Assembly: GCF_040717535.1 (NCBI RefSeq)
Contig: NZ_JBFEFI010000001.1
Span: 682,001-746,000, forward strand
Source of the DNA: Thalassoglobus sp. JC818
GTDB taxonomy: Bacteria; Planctomycetota; Planctomycetia; Planctomycetales; Planctomycetaceae
DNA length: 64,000 nucleotides
Direction of reading: 5' to 3'
The notes under the pieces are model-generated. The model did no database searches and was not told the DNA's origin. It was given only the letters and a program-made list of their open reading frames with translations. The translations under genes were made by a program, and so were the position numbers. Below, one piece after another: positions 1-10,343 of the stretch (position 1 is its first letter; each line of letters starts with the position of its first letter).

Positions 1-2
1 CG

Positions 3-2705
3 GACCCAGCGATCTATTCGTACGAATTGAGTGAAGAAGCTGCCCTCGAAATTGATGTCCCCTCGACCGATTCGCCGCCAAGCGCGTTTTATACTCCGCT
101 GAGAATTCTCTATCCGCAAATGCCGTCGCTTGTAGTTGGTCTGGGACTCAACGAACGGACTGGCCACCAACGTGTGATCTGGGAACTTGATCCGAAGAAG
201 CGAATTGGGGTCGTGAAGAGTCTTCAGCTTCAGGACAGCCATTTGATGGCACTCAGCCCGGATGGACGCTACTTCGCTGCTCAGCCAGAGAAGACGAACA
301 TCATCGGCCTGTACGACATTGATCAGAAGAAACCCGTCGCTCAAACAACACACGAGGTGCCGCTCGGAGGAACAGCTTACTTGATGTTCGGGGCAGACAA
401 CCGCCTCGTTCTTTACGATGGCGCAGTGGCGAAAGTTTGGACAGTTCCAAATCTCGAACTTGAACACACAATCGAAATCGGACGCGATGCTCGACGCTCC
501 GTCTGGTATCCGGGAACGAATTGGGCGCTCAGCCCTGGCGGTCGCTATCTCGCCGTTCCGGGAAGCGCAGGTTTTGCTTACGACATCATGATCTACGATC
601 TGACGACCGGACGACCGGCCGCACAGATCGATATGTCGGGAAGTCGCTCCATCAGTCACGTCGCTTCGGCGTTTTCGCGAGACGGAACCAAACTCGCGGT
701 TTTGATGGATGGTTCCTGGAATACATGGATTCAAATCTGGGATATCGTCTCGGGACGCCTTTTGGCTTCCTATGAAAACGAAGGCTCACTGAGTCGAGCA
801 GTCGACGGCGAGAGAAAATATCAGGGACCAGCTGTCGACTGGTTCCCTGACGGAAAGCGAATTCTGCTGTACGGAAAGGGCGTCTTTAATACCGAAACCG
901 GTTCCGGGGAAAAGTTCCTGACGTCAAACGTTCTCTATCGCATCGGATTGTTGAGCGACCAGCATATTGGAGTCGTTCAGCGCGATGTCTTCGACACATT
1001 CGACCTCGAAGAAGTCCCGATAAACCTGACACGTTGGAACAGTGAGCAACTCGCATCTGAAGCGATGGTGGCTGACAATCCTTTCGAGATCACTCCAACT
1101 GGTGGGAAGAATATCGCGACGGTCACAGATCGCTCACAGGTTCGATACGTGCATGTCGAGCGGCAACCGCTGTGGAACCTGCATCCCGATCCGGCTCAGA
1201 ACCTGTCTGCTTCGACGGGTCAAATCAACGGTTTCACCGGACAGAATGTCTATCACGTCGCCCTCACTCCGAGCGAAAACATGGCTGTCGCGGGGTATAC
1301 CAATCAGGCGATTCGTGTCTGGAACGGCAAGACCTCCGATCTCGATAAACTGAAGAGCTGGGTGGAATACAGCGACATCTCATCAGGCTCTCGTCCTGAA
1401 CGGTTCGACTTTTCCTTCCCTTCAGGATTTCACGGGATCTCTCCTTCCGGGAAATTTGTTGTCACTCGAGACCTCGAAGGCTTTAACCGATTCGACCTGT
1501 GGGACCTTGAATCGAAGAGTCACGTCGCTGGCTTCTTCCCGTATGATCAGGGACGAAGTGACGGTGGCGCCCCGATTCTGTGGTGCGAGTTTCTGGACGA
1601 CAACCATCTCTACACAATGGCGGAAAAACAGCTGACGCTGTGGTCCATCCCGGACGGAAAAGCAGTTTATGAGGTCTTCCTCGACTCCGTACAAAACTGG
1701 CCAGTTTTTAGCCCGGGGCGGAAACAGCTGGCACTTCTGGAGGGGGGGGGACTCACAGTCATCTCGACGGAATCGGGCGATGTCCTCGCACGAGGTGATC
1801 AGCTTGGACTCTCAGGAAAACTGTCGGCTGTTGCGTTTTCAGCAGATGGTGCGTCGCTGGCGTTACTCAGTTCTCCTCCTGGAGGCGGGGAAATGGCAGT
1901 CATCGACACAGCCACCGGGCAACCAATGACGTCGTTCCCGCTTCCGATGTCCGGAAAAACTCTGCAATGGTACGGAGAGGACTTTGTGCTTGTTGACGGT
2001 GGATATCTGGTCTCAATTGATAAGAAATCCGTGGCGTGGATCTACAACCTCGAAGGTTTGCGAATTGCATCACAAGGTGGCGAGAGGAACTGGTTTCTCT
2101 CACAGATTAAATCCAACGATCCATACCAACTGCTGAGTACAACTTTGCCGACTTCTCAGTTGGTGAATGCGCTCGCGACAGCTGATCCACCGATCGACCT
2201 GCTGCTGCAACCGGGTGGATCGATCGCCCTCGACATTCAGGTTCCGACTCCTCCAAACCGGGGTGGGTTCTCGCAGGAAGTTTCAGAAGCGATGACTCGA
2301 CAGTTCGCCAGTCATAACGTTCGCATCGATCCGTCCGCTCCGTTGAGGCTGGTCATTCGAGGAGAGCATGGGAAAACTGGTGACGGAATCAGTCTTGGCC
2401 ATTACGGTTCGCTGTTCTCAAGAGACTCCGATCTCGACGAAGAACGGGTCACGTGGACACTTTCAATTCGCCAGGGCGAACAAACGCTCTGGCAGCGATC
2501 GAGTTCCTCCAACAACACCGGCAGTGTTGACATTGAAGACGGCGTGACTGGAGATGCCGCCATCCAGCAGGCAGCGACGCAGCTCCGCGAACGAATGTGG
2601 AGCAATGCTGCTGCTTCGCTTCTGAAGTTTCAGCTACCGAAATACGTCTTCGGTCAAAACGCCGGGCGCGGACTCGGGTCGAGCAAACTCGGTTCTTCAC
2701 TTTAA
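3..2705 (+). CDS. WD40/YVTN-type beta-propeller protein, 5' partial
   Basis: The reading frame is open to the left window edge with no stop, so the true start lies upstream; the TTG at 27 is just the first start-like codon. About 890 residues are visible. The protein has repeated blades with patterns such as LSPDGRYFA, FSRDGTKLAVL, PDGKRILLYG, SPSGKFVVT and FSADGASLALL, each ending near an xWD or xWS motif. This is the usual signature of WD40 or YVTN propellers. The last roughly 190 residues (after about 700) do not look like propeller and resemble no family I recognise. It probably serves as a binding scaffold; the ligand is unknown. A run of nine G bases at 1742-1750 sits inside the gene. 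Family assignment is good, function unknown. Confidence 0.8.
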   Translation, partial: DPAIYSYELSEEAALEIDVPSTDSPPSAFYTPLRILYPQMPSLVVGLGLNERTGHQRVIWELDPKKRIGVVKSLQLQDSHLMALSPDGRYFAAQPEKTNIIGLYDIDQKKPVAQTTHEVPLGGTAYLMFGADNRLVLYDGAVAKVWTVPNLELEHTIEIGRDARRSVWYPGTNWALSPGGRYLAVPGSAGFAYDIMIYDLTTGRPAAQIDMSGSRSISHVASAFSRDGTKLAVLMDGSWNTWIQIWDIVSGRLLASYENEGSLSRAVDGERKYQGPAVDWFPDGKRILLYGKGVFNTETGSGEKFLTSNVLYRIGLLSDQHIGVVQRDVFDTFDLEEVPINLTRWNSEQLASEAMVADNPFEITPTGGKNIATVTDRSQVRYVHVERQPLWNLHPDPAQNLSASTGQINGFTGQNVYHVALTPSENMAVAGYTNQAIRVWNGKTSDLDKLKSWVEYSDISSGSRPERFDFSFPSGFHGISPSGKFVVTRDLEGFNRFDLWDLESKSHVAGFFPYDQGRSDGGAPILWCEFLDDNHLYTMAEKQLTLWSIPDGKAVYEVFLDSVQNWPVFSPGRKQLALLEGGGLTVISTESGDVLARGDQLGLSGKLSAVAFSADGASLALLSSPPGGGEMAVIDTATGQPMTSFPLPMSGKTLQWYGEDFVLVDGGYLVSIDKKSVAWIYNLEGLRIASQGGERNWFLSQIKSNDPYQLLSTTLPTSQLVNALATADPPIDLLLQPGGSIALDIQVPTPPNRGGFSQEVSEAMTRQFASHNVRIDPSAPLRLVIRGEHGKTGDGISLGHYGSLFSRDSDLDEERVTWTLSIRQGEQTLWQRSSSSNNTGSVDIEDGVTGDAAIQQAATQLRERMWSNAAASLLKFQLPKYVFGQNAGRGLGSSKLGSSL

Positions 2706-2803
2706 GTCCCCGCGTTTGTCTTCCTCACTGTTACGAAGTGGACACGCGTCATTTTGTCTCTGTGAGAGCACACATATTGCTGGCGACAGAAGGAGAGGTT
2801 GAA

Positions 2804-3361
2804 TCAATAGATGGAATCGAGCGTGACGAGTGCGAGCATGATCGCGCCTACGATCAGCTTTCCAAACGTCCCAAGGAGTCGTCCCCAGAACGCTCCCTTT
2901 CCGATGGCGATGCGGTCACCATGCAGGCGTTCTCGTTCGCCGAGATACGCCCCGCCGAAAGCGCCGAGTGCTCCGCCAAAGACAGCTGCAACAACACTTC
3001 CAATGAACGGGATCGGAACGCCGACGATTGCTCCTGTGAAAGTTCCGACAAATGCTCCCACGATGGAGTAAAGTGCTCCCCGCCGGGTCCCTCCCAATCG
3101 TGTCACTCCAGCAGCACCGGCAGCGGACTCGATAACTTCGCCCAAAACGGCGAGTGCCGCGAGGACTCCGACGACTTTCCAACCGACTCTCGGTTCTAAT
3201 TCCAGGGGCAGGAGATAGGCATACAACGCCGAAAAGAGAAGAATGAGCCAGTTTCCCGGTCCCATCAACAATGTCGTGCCCCACGAGCAAAGGTTCGCGA
3301 TGAAGAGAACGAAGATATAGACGTAAATCATACGTGTCACACAGAGCGAAAGGCGGACCAT
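2804..3361 (-). CDS. DUF456 family membrane protein
   Basis: About 185 residues, almost entirely hydrophobic. The N-terminus has two closely spaced membrane segments with the PGNWLILL element. Further on there are glycine-rich membrane segments (IVGAFVGTFTGAIVG, FGGALGAFGGAYLGE) typical of DUF456, followed by a charged loop and a final hydrophobic helix. I chose the ATG at 3361; the open frame runs a little further up to a TTG at 3388, and an ATG at 3331 is also possible, and none has a clear ribosome binding site. The gene converges on the WD40 gene and diverges from the radical SAM gene. The family's function is unknown; it is an integral inner-membrane protein. Confidence 0.75.
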   Translation of the reverse strand: MVRLSLCVTRMIYVYIFVLFIANLCSWGTTLLMGPGNWLILLFSALYAYLLPLELEPRVGWKVVGVLAALAVLGEVIESAAGAAGVTRLGGTRRGALYSIVGAFVGTFTGAIVGVPIPFIGSVVAAVFGGALGAFGGAYLGERERLHGDRIAIGKGAFWGRLLGTFGKLIVGAIMLALVTLDSIY

Positions 3362-3524
3362 CCGATTGTTGTCAGAACAGCATTTCAAGGGCTTTTCGAA
3401 CTGACCATGAGTGCTACTGTGACGATGTCAATCACGTAGTAAGATAGATACCCTACGAACGGCCAAACAGTTCGTCCAACTGAAATCTCGACGTCCGCCG
3501 CGCAATTTTGAAACAAAGTTCTTT

Positions 3525-5066
3525 ATGTCTGCGATTGTCCTGTCCACCTTGAATGCTCGTTACTGGCACAGTTCGTTCGGGCTGCGCTATTTGATGGCAA
3601 ATATGGAGGAACTGGCCTCGCAAGCGGTCATGCTTGAGTTTGGAATCAAAGATCAGTTGAGTGATGTTCTGGAGTCCATTCTTCAACAACACCCCAAGGT
3701 CGTTGGTTTCGGTGTGTACATCTGGAATCTCGAACCGACGACGCGACTCGTCGCCGACCTGAAGCGGCTTGCTCCAGATATCAAAATTGTGCTGGGAGGT
3801 CCTGAAGTCAGCTACGAAGCCGACAACCTCGACATTTGCGAACATGCCGATCACGTCATCTCCGGCGAGGCCGATTTTGCATTTCCCAAGCTGTGTCGAG
3901 CAATCCTGAACGCAGAAGAAGCCGCGCCGAAATGGATTGCCGCTGGAGTTCCCGAACTGCCGAAAGTGAGTTTGCCGTACGAGCTGTATACCGAAGAGGA
4001 CATCTTGCAGCGCGTAATTTATGTGGAAGCTTCCCGAGGCTGCCCGTTCACCTGCGAGTTCTGTCTCTCCGCGCTGGAGATCCCGGTACGCCAATTCGAC
4101 ATCGACGAATTCTTGGCAGCCATGCAAAACCTTCACGATCGAGGGGTGCGACAATTCAAATTCGTCGACAGAACATTCAATCTCAACATGCGTGTCAGTC
4201 GCGCCATTCTCGAATTCTACCTCGATCGAATGAGCGATGATCTGTTTTTGCACTTTGAAATGATTCCGGACCGACTCCCGGACTCGCTCAGAGATCTAAT
4301 CGTTCGCTTTCCGGCCGGCTCTCTCCAATTTGAAGTTGGCGTGCAGACGTTTAATGACACTGTCGGAAAGTACATCAGCCGTCGGCAAAACAATCAGCTG
4401 TTGGAAGAGAACTTCCACTTTCTGCGGACTGAGACCGGCGTACATATTCATGCGGACCTGATCGTTGGCCTTCCGGGAGAATCGCTTGAAAGCTTCGGTG
4501 AGGGATTTAATCGGCTCGTTCGACTCGATCCGCAAGAGATTCAAGTCGGGATGCTGAAACGCCTGCGAGGAACTCCGATCACGCGGCACGATGAAGAATG
4601 GCAGATGATCTACCAGTCTGCTCCACCGTATGAGATTTTGAGCAATCGACTGATTTCGTTCGAGACGATGCAGCGGATGCGTCGCTTTGCGAAGTACTGG
4701 GATCTTGTCGCCAACAGCGGCAACTTTCGTCAGTCGCGCAACCTCATCTGGGAAAATCGAGACTCAGAATTCGATGCGTTCCTGAGTTTCAGTGACTGGC
4801 TTTACTCGCTCGAATCGCAGTCGCACGGAATTCCGTTGACTCGTCTGGCGGAGCGTTTGTTTCACTTTCTAATCGATGTTCAAGGGCTCGATGAAGAAAT
4901 GGTCGCCCGATCCATCTGGGACGATTACACGAGCGGAGGACGAGAAGACCGTCCACGTTTCTTGAAGAAGTTCGATCTACCGAATCCTCGCAATCGAGCG
5001 GCTGGCGAGTCCAAGCTCCCTCAACGCCAGGCGAAACATACACCGCAGCCCGAGCGAACATCTTAG
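3525..5066 (+). CDS. B12-binding radical SAM protein (DUF4080-like)
   Basis: 513 residues. Residues 1-130 form a cobalamin-binding Rossmann-like domain ([30 protein letters not shown]). The radical SAM core follows, with the cluster motif CxxxCxxC formed by Cys173, Cys177 and Cys180 ([10 protein letters not shown]). A later strand, [13 protein letters not shown], is the usual SAM-binding region of B12-radical SAM enzymes. A DUF4080-like C-terminal domain ends the protein. Members of this group bind a [4Fe-4S] cluster and reductively cleave S-adenosylmethionine; substrates of the DUF4080 branch are not known. The gene stands alone, facing the symporter gene tail to tail, so context does not suggest a pathway. 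Confidence 0.9.
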   Translation: MSAIVLSTLNARYWHSSFGLRYLMANMEELASQAVMLEFGIKDQLSDVLESILQQHPKVVGFGVYIWNLEPTTRLVADLKRLAPDIKIVLGGPEVSYEADNLDICEHADHVISGEADFAFPKLCRAILNAEEAAPKWIAAGVPELPKVSLPYELYTEEDILQRVIYVEASRGCPFTCEFCLSALEIPVRQFDIDEFLAAMQNLHDRGVRQFKFVDRTFNLNMRVSRAILEFYLDRMSDDLFLHFEMIPDRLPDSLRDLIVRFPAGSLQFEVGVQTFNDTVGKYISRRQNNQLLEENFHFLRTETGVHIHADLIVGLPGESLESFGEGFNRLVRLDPQEIQVGMLKRLRGTPITRHDEEWQMIYQSAPPYEILSNRLISFETMQRMRRFAKYWDLVANSGNFRQSRNLIWENRDSEFDAFLSFSDWLYSLESQSHGIPLTRLAERLFHFLIDVQGLDEEMVARSIWDDYTSGGREDRPRFLKKFDLPNPRNRAAGESKLPQRQAKHTPQPERTS

Positions 5067-5109
5067 GGCCACTCAAAGCCTTTGGCCTCATCGCTGCATG
5101 AACAGAATT

Positions 5110-6426
5110 TCAGTCACTGGCAGACGGATTTGCACTCGCATCTTCTGCTCCGGTGGTCTCGTCGCTGCTTAACGGTACGGTCTCTAGTTCTTTCGTCGTA
5201 GGTCTTGTTCGACCATCCAGCAAACAGGCGACGTTGACGTCTCCAAGCACGTTGATCGTCGTGCGACATCGGTCGAGGAACCAGTCGACTGTCAAAAGCA
5301 ACGGGATGTAGCTGATCGGAAGTCCCACGGCTGAGAAGACGAGGGCCATGGTGACGAGCCCCGCTTCGGGAATTCCTGAAGCTCCAACGGATGCGATGAT
5401 CGAAGTGAGCACCACCGTCGCCTGTTGAGCGATCGAGAGGTCACTCCCTATCAGCTGCGCAATAAACAGCGCAGCCATTGCTTCGTAGAGGGCTGTTCCG
5501 TCATTGTTGAAGTTGGCCCCGACAAGTGCTCCAAGGCTGGCGGATTCCTCCGAGACTCCAACGTTCTCCTTAAGATTGGCATAAGTGACCGGCATCGTTG
5601 CGGTGGAACTGTCGGTTGAGAATGCCATGATCATGGCATCTCGAACACCACGAATCGCATCAAATGGTTTCACCCAAGAGAAGAACTGGATGCGGATGAG
5701 ATACCAGACAGCCTGCAGCGCGAGCGCCACAAGCACTGCGACGACGAAGTTGCCCATCTTGAGTAGCTCGCCAAGTCCCTTTACGCCCACCGTTGTTGCC
5801 ACAACCGCGAAGACTCCGATCGGGACGAGCTGGATAATCCAATGGAGAACCTTTAACAGCACTTCGTAAGCGATTTCAACGAGATCGACAATATTCGTAA
5901 TCGGTCGATCGCGGTAGCTGCGGAGTGCGGTTCCGAACGCGACGGCGATGATGATAATCCCGATCACATTCTGCTTGTCACCCAGCGGTCCCAGAAGGCT
6001 TTTGGGAATATTGGAGACGAGAAGTTCGATGGGCGACTTGTGAGCGTCTTCTTCTTCCAGAGAGACCTCAGATGATTGCTCTTCCCCCGATTGCGCTCCG
6101 GGCTGCATGAAGTTGGCGACACTTAAACCGATGAAGATGGCGACAGTTGTGTTGAGAATCAGCAAGCTGGCTAAACGAAGAGCTTTGTTGCTGGAAATTT
6201 CAGTCGTCATCAGGACGTGTGTGACCGCAATCAGGATCAGCGGAGGAGCCAGCGCTGAGAGCAACTTCAAGATGACCTGACTGGGGATCTCAAAGATGAT
6301 GGCACGCTCGCCCATGAGGAGGCCAACGACCAATCCGATTCCCATGGAAATCAGAATTCTGAGATAGAGCGGAATCGCATTCCAGCGACCGAGGAGACTC
6401 TTCGATGCAGGCGATTCATTGGTCAT
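5110..6426 (-). CDS. Dicarboxylate/amino acid:cation symporter (DAACS family)
   Basis: 438 residues with eight membrane segments and re-entrant loops typical of the GltP/GltPh/DctA fold. Diagnostic motifs are visible: the serine-rich hairpin STDSSTATMPV, the NNDGTALYE version of the NMDGT sodium and substrate site, and GIPEAGLV on hairpin 2. The family couples uptake of glutamate, aspartate or C4-dicarboxylates to Na+ or H+. A charged insertion (GEEQSSEVSLEEEDAH) lies between the third and fourth membrane segments, as in many planctomycete and animal-like members. A GGAG ribosome binding site lies six bases before the ATG at 6426. Substrate is not determinable from sequence alone. Confidence 0.9.
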   Translation of the reverse strand: MTNESPASKSLLGRWNAIPLYLRILISMGIGLVVGLLMGERAIIFEIPSQVILKLLSALAPPLILIAVTHVLMTTEISSNKALRLASLLILNTTVAIFIGLSVANFMQPGAQSGEEQSSEVSLEEEDAHKSPIELLVSNIPKSLLGPLGDKQNVIGIIIIAVAFGTALRSYRDRPITNIVDLVEIAYEVLLKVLHWIIQLVPIGVFAVVATTVGVKGLGELLKMGNFVVAVLVALALQAVWYLIRIQFFSWVKPFDAIRGVRDAMIMAFSTDSSTATMPVTYANLKENVGVSEESASLGALVGANFNNDGTALYEAMAALFIAQLIGSDLSIAQQATVVLTSIIASVGASGIPEAGLVTMALVFSAVGLPISYIPLLLTVDWFLDRCRTTINVLGDVNVACLLDGRTRPTTKELETVPLSSDETTGAEDASANPSASD

Positions 6427-6759
6427 CTTGAACTCCGAATCACATGGGAAACGTTCTTGTTATGCTCATCGTCCGTGGCAGTACGCTCTACCTGGATTGA
6501 CGACACGATGATCGATCGCGAAGCAGAGTAGGGCGATGCAATTCTATTCGGCAAGTAAGGACAGTCGCGTTTGTGACGGGGCGCGAACTGATTCAACACA
6601 GAATTGGTGCTGCAACGGAAACGCAATGAGGATGACTTTGGTTCAAAGCAATCTTGAATTCAATTTCGCTGAGATAATTTTCGCGGCAAGATCTTCAACC
6701 ATGTTTTGTGGCTTTGCAGAAAACTCGGAATGCGAGTTCGCCGATCGAATGGAATCAGC
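6427..6759. other. Intergenic region between divergent genes
   Basis: 333 bases between the divergently transcribed symporter and the ABC-associated gene. It is relatively AT-rich in its right half. I see no convincing sigma-70 hexamer pair, hairpin or coding signal. Promoters for both neighbours are expected here. Confidence 0.4.
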
Positions 6760-9246
6760 ATGTCAATTTCTCTAGGATCTGAATCTGCCAATAGGTCTCG
6801 TTCTCATGGACTCATCCCCAGGTACAACGTGCGATCAATCATTCCTCTCTCGCTTGTCTTCATTCTCTGCCTGCCTGTCGACGGATTGCGGGGACAAGAC
6901 GGGTTTTCGCTCGGAAACGGAGTGACCGTCCCGGGACGCATCAGTTCGCCGTTCAACACTTGGGTCCCCATCGAATTCTCTGCACGAAACGCTTCCGATG
7001 AAGACCAGACGGTTCTGATCACATCGTCGCTGGATGGGGAAGCGAGTCAAAGCTATGGACGAAGACTCTGGCTGCCCGCAAACTCTGTGCGACGTGGTTC
7101 CTATCTCGTCCGAACACCGGCTCTTCCAAGTCCTAAGAGCGATCCGGTGAACGCCGAGCTGCGAACAATGTTTCTGCTTGAAGAAAACGGAGTGGAAACG
7201 GCAGTCACATTCTTCGGCGAAGGAAAAATCAACACACGTCCGATTCGCTGTGCGCGCGATGCAGCCACAACTCTCATTTTGACCGACCATGGGAAGATGG
7301 AAGCGGAGTCGCTGGTTCGATCAATCACAGATTACAATCAAATCTCGTATTACGCGATTCGAGGACAAGAGAACTCCCAGCGAGTCATGGATTACGACGG
7401 GCTGACTCACCTCGTTTTGGCTTCACGAGAAATGGAAACAAATCCGGAAGCAATTGATGCGCTCCGGAAGTGGGTTTTCTCCGGTGGTCGACTTTGGATC
7501 ATGCTCGACCAGACGGGAGAGTTTCTCGCAAATTCGCTGCTCACCGATGGTGGAAGTCTCGTTACTGTGGACGAAACGGAGTTGGATTCCATCGGCATTG
7601 TTACGCATCCCGGCAGTTCAAATTCTGGAGACGCCGGCGAAGTCGTTTACGAAACTCCTGTCCCGATGGTGAACGTCCTGGCGGACCAGTTCGAAACGAT
7701 TCTCGACTGTCAGGGCTGGCCAGCCGCACTGATGAAAACGTTCGGACGCGGAGAAATTCTTGTCACGACAGTTGGTGCTCCTGCATGGCACTTAACCAAA
7801 CATCTTGAAGCACGTCGAAGCGAAGAGAAACCGGGACTCACCCGCGCGGGACTCACTCTCAGCGAGCGGTTTTATCGACCGAAGACATTCATCAAGGTCG
7901 CTGAACCGGACTGGTCAGAGCCGACAACGAGCCAAATCGGTTACGAAATTCCGAGCCGATCGATGGTCGTCTCAATTCTGATCGGATTCTGCGTTGCGTT
8001 GATTCTCGTCAGTTTGACGCAATGGAAGCGTGAGCAGTTGATGTCGATGACGATCTACGCCCCGCTTCTCGCATTCGCAGCAATGGGGGCGCTTGTCGCA
8101 ATGGGGGCCAGTTCCCGAACGGCAATCCCAACGACGACTGCGACGATGTATATCGCCGAGGCAGATGAGTCTGGACATCGACTTCTGGAAGGTGCCCGCA
8201 CCATTTATCGAGATGATGCAGGCGACATTCCAATTGAACTGCAGGCTGATGGATTTTACGAGTTCGAGCCGAGTCTTCCGGGAGCTGCAAAACGAATGAT
8301 CTGGACTGACGCCGGATCAGTGCGTTGGGAAAATCTGGATATCCCCGCAGGAGTTCAAACTGCGAAATTTCAACTCATGCAAGATGACCAGCCGACGGCT
8401 GCTGTGCTGAGTTTTGGAGAGGACGGACTTTCAGGTCGGCTGACGAATATGCCCGACTCCGAAATTCGAGAGAGTTTCATAGCTTTCCCGGGGGGGCGTT
8501 TTGCGAGAGTTGAATTCGCTGACGACGGAGCCATTCGATGCCCACTCAGCGGAACGCTTGCCGACGATCAATTTGTCTCCGGGGATGTTCTCGGGGATCG
8601 TGAGCGACGGTACGTCACCGTTTCCAAAGACCTCTTTCTCACCCACCGGCGACTTCCCGATACACCACGTTTGTATTTCTGGACTGACTCTTCGCCGATT
8701 GAAGTCGATGACCTTTCTGCCAAACGCCGGGTCGGCGATGCACTCTACAGCGTGCCGGTCAGTCTTCATGCACCAGCGCCAGGCTCATCCTTCGCCGCTT
8801 CTCCTGCCATGATCGGCTATCGAGCTGTCAACCATCCACTCTATGGGACATCGACGGTGTATGTGAATCAGGATGGAGCTTGGAGAGCTTCGACGTCTCA
8901 GGAGAGTTACACCACACTCCAGTGCTTTCTCCCGACCGACGTCGGTCCGATCGGTGTTTCCGAAATCAGGGCAACTCTGGACCTGAGAGTCGCAAACCGG
9001 AATGTCAAACTACTCGTCATCCGACCTGACGGACAAGAAGTCGAAGCCGCGACATGGACGAGTCCCGTCGGACAAAAACAGGTTGTTCTACAAGACGAAA
9101 TGTTCTTCTCAGAAGACTCTCAAGACTTCCTGACTTTGATCCTCCATGTCGGCCCCCCATTACAAGAGATTGAGGGTGACGGAGAGAATGCTCTGGGATG
9201 GAGCATCAACGACGTGACCTTCGAAGGAGAATTTGTCGCTCGATAA
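6760..9246 (+). CDS. Membrane-anchored extracytoplasmic protein linked to an ABC exporter
   Basis: 828 residues from the ATG at 6760; the frame is open back to 6706 but the residues just after 6760 lead straight into a signal anchor (PLSLVFILCLPVDGLRG). Residues up to about 400 look like an exported beta domain followed by a GATase1-like alpha/beta region (LRKWVFSGGRLWIMLDQTG). Two membrane helices lie near residues 401-420 and 430-451, and about 370 exported residues follow. It is the first gene of a run with an ABC ATPase and permease, so I infer it is an accessory subunit of that exporter, like the GldG-type partners of gliding and copper (NosY-type) ABC systems. I recognise no catalytic motif, and its exact role is unknown. 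Confidence 0.65.
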   Translation: MSISLGSESANRSRSHGLIPRYNVRSIIPLSLVFILCLPVDGLRGQDGFSLGNGVTVPGRISSPFNTWVPIEFSARNASDEDQTVLITSSLDGEASQSYGRRLWLPANSVRRGSYLVRTPALPSPKSDPVNAELRTMFLLEENGVETAVTFFGEGKINTRPIRCARDAATTLILTDHGKMEAESLVRSITDYNQISYYAIRGQENSQRVMDYDGLTHLVLASREMETNPEAIDALRKWVFSGGRLWIMLDQTGEFLANSLLTDGGSLVTVDETELDSIGIVTHPGSSNSGDAGEVVYETPVPMVNVLADQFETILDCQGWPAALMKTFGRGEILVTTVGAPAWHLTKHLEARRSEEKPGLTRAGLTLSERFYRPKTFIKVAEPDWSEPTTSQIGYEIPSRSMVVSILIGFCVALILVSLTQWKREQLMSMTIYAPLLAFAAMGALVAMGASSRTAIPTTTATMYIAEADESGHRLLEGARTIYRDDAGDIPIELQADGFYEFEPSLPGAAKRMIWTDAGSVRWENLDIPAGVQTAKFQLMQDDQPTAAVLSFGEDGLSGRLTNMPDSEIRESFIAFPGGRFARVEFADDGAIRCPLSGTLADDQFVSGDVLGDRERRYVTVSKDLFLTHRRLPDTPRLYFWTDSSPIEVDDLSAKRRVGDALYSVPVSLHAPAPGSSFAASPAMIGYRAVNHPLYGTSTVYVNQDGAWRASTSQESYTTLQCFLPTDVGPIGVSEIRATLDLRVANRNVKLLVIRPDGQEVEAATWTSPVGQKQVVLQDEMFFSEDSQDFLTLILHVGPPLQEIEGDGENALGWSINDVTFEGEFVAR

Positions 9247-9335
9247 ATACTTTTCTGAGATCACCTGATACATCCCGATCAGTCCTCAACTTTCCCCGCC
9301 GTTTCCCGCAATCAGACTTCGTGACAGTGAATCAT

Positions 9336-10343
9336 ATGAACGACAGCGAGCCTTTAGTTGAAATCAATCACGTCACCAAAAGGTACGGCGATTTCGTCGC
9401 TCTGGACGATCTGAGCTTACAGCTTCAACGGGGCCGGATTCTTGGTTTCATCGGGCCAAATGGCGCAGGAAAAACTACAACAATCAAAATACTTGTGGGC
9501 CATTCCAAACCGACATCCGGGTCAGCCAAAGTCGCTGGGTGCGATTGCACAAGTGAGGCGCACAAGATCAAACGGCTCGTCGGCTACATGCCGGATACGT
9601 TTGGATCTTACGAACACATGCGTGTCAGCGAGTACCTCGATTTCTTCGGTGCCGCCTTCGGGATTCCACGCAAAGAAAGGCGCCGCCGAATTGAAGAAGT
9701 GATGGAAACTGCCAGCGTCACCAGAATGAAAGATCTGTTTGTTGAAAGCCTCTCTCACGGGATGCGTCAACGTGTTGGAATTGCCAGAACGCTCATTCAC
9801 GACCCGGACTTGCTGATTCTCGATGAACCGGCCAACGGGCTTGATCCACAGGCGCGGATCGAAATGCGTCTACTCCTGCTGCAACTTGCCGAGATGGGGA
9901 AAACGCTGATTGTGACCAGCCACATCCTTCCGGAGTTGTCACGCATCTGTCACGACGTCGCTGTGATCACCTCCGGGAAGCTGCGTGCCTTCGGAACTTT
10001 GGATGACGTCCTGCGACAAGTTCATCAGAAACGTGTCTTTGAAGTTCTGGTGACCGACACGTCTGATGTTGCAGAAGTGACTCGACTCATCAATGAACAA
10101 CCTGAACTCGAAGCAGATGTTGAAGCCTCCGAGACGGAATCGACCGTCCGTTTTCAAACAACCGCGGACGATGCAGCGATGCAACGCTTGCTGGGCCAGG
10201 CGATCACTCAGGGATTGTCGATCGTGCAGTTCCGTGAAGTTCAAGTCGACCTCGAAGACACATTCATGAGTGTCACCAAGTCTGAAGAACAAAAGTCGCC
10301 GGCAACTGAAAGTGTCGTCGCATCTGGCGGGGGTGCGGAATGA
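9336..10343 (+). CDS. ABC transporter ATP-binding protein (ABC-2 type exporter)
   Basis: 335 residues from the ATG at 9336; an in-frame GTG at 9321 is a less likely start. Walker A is GPNGAGKTT (residues about 40-48), the signature is LSHGMRQ (about 140), Walker B is LLILDEP (about 158) with the D-loop GLDPQ next, and the switch histidine is in TSHILPE. The sequence is closest to the CcmA/NatA/GldA-like class that drives ABC-2 exporters. The last 80 or so residues form the usual C-terminal regulatory domain. Its stop codon overlaps the start of the permease gene (ATGA), so the two products are probably made in equal amounts. The transported substrate is unknown. Confidence 0.92.
   Translation: MNDSEPLVEINHVTKRYGDFVALDDLSLQLQRGRILGFIGPNGAGKTTTIKILVGHSKPTSGSAKVAGCDCTSEAHKIKRLVGYMPDTFGSYEHMRVSEYLDFFGAAFGIPRKERRRRIEEVMETASVTRMKDLFVESLSHGMRQRVGIARTLIHDPDLLILDEPANGLDPQARIEMRLLLLQLAEMGKTLIVTSHILPELSRICHDVAVITSGKLRAFGTLDDVLRQVHQKRVFEVLVTDTSDVAEVTRLINEQPELEADVEASETESTVRFQTTADDAAMQRLLGQAITQGLSIVQFREVQVDLEDTFMSVTKSEEQKSPATESVVASGGGAE

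Noticed and set aside
2597..3199. Open frame of 200 codons on the + strand
   Set aside because: It lies opposite the DUF456 gene, and its Ser/Cys-rich sequence looks like a shadow of that frame.
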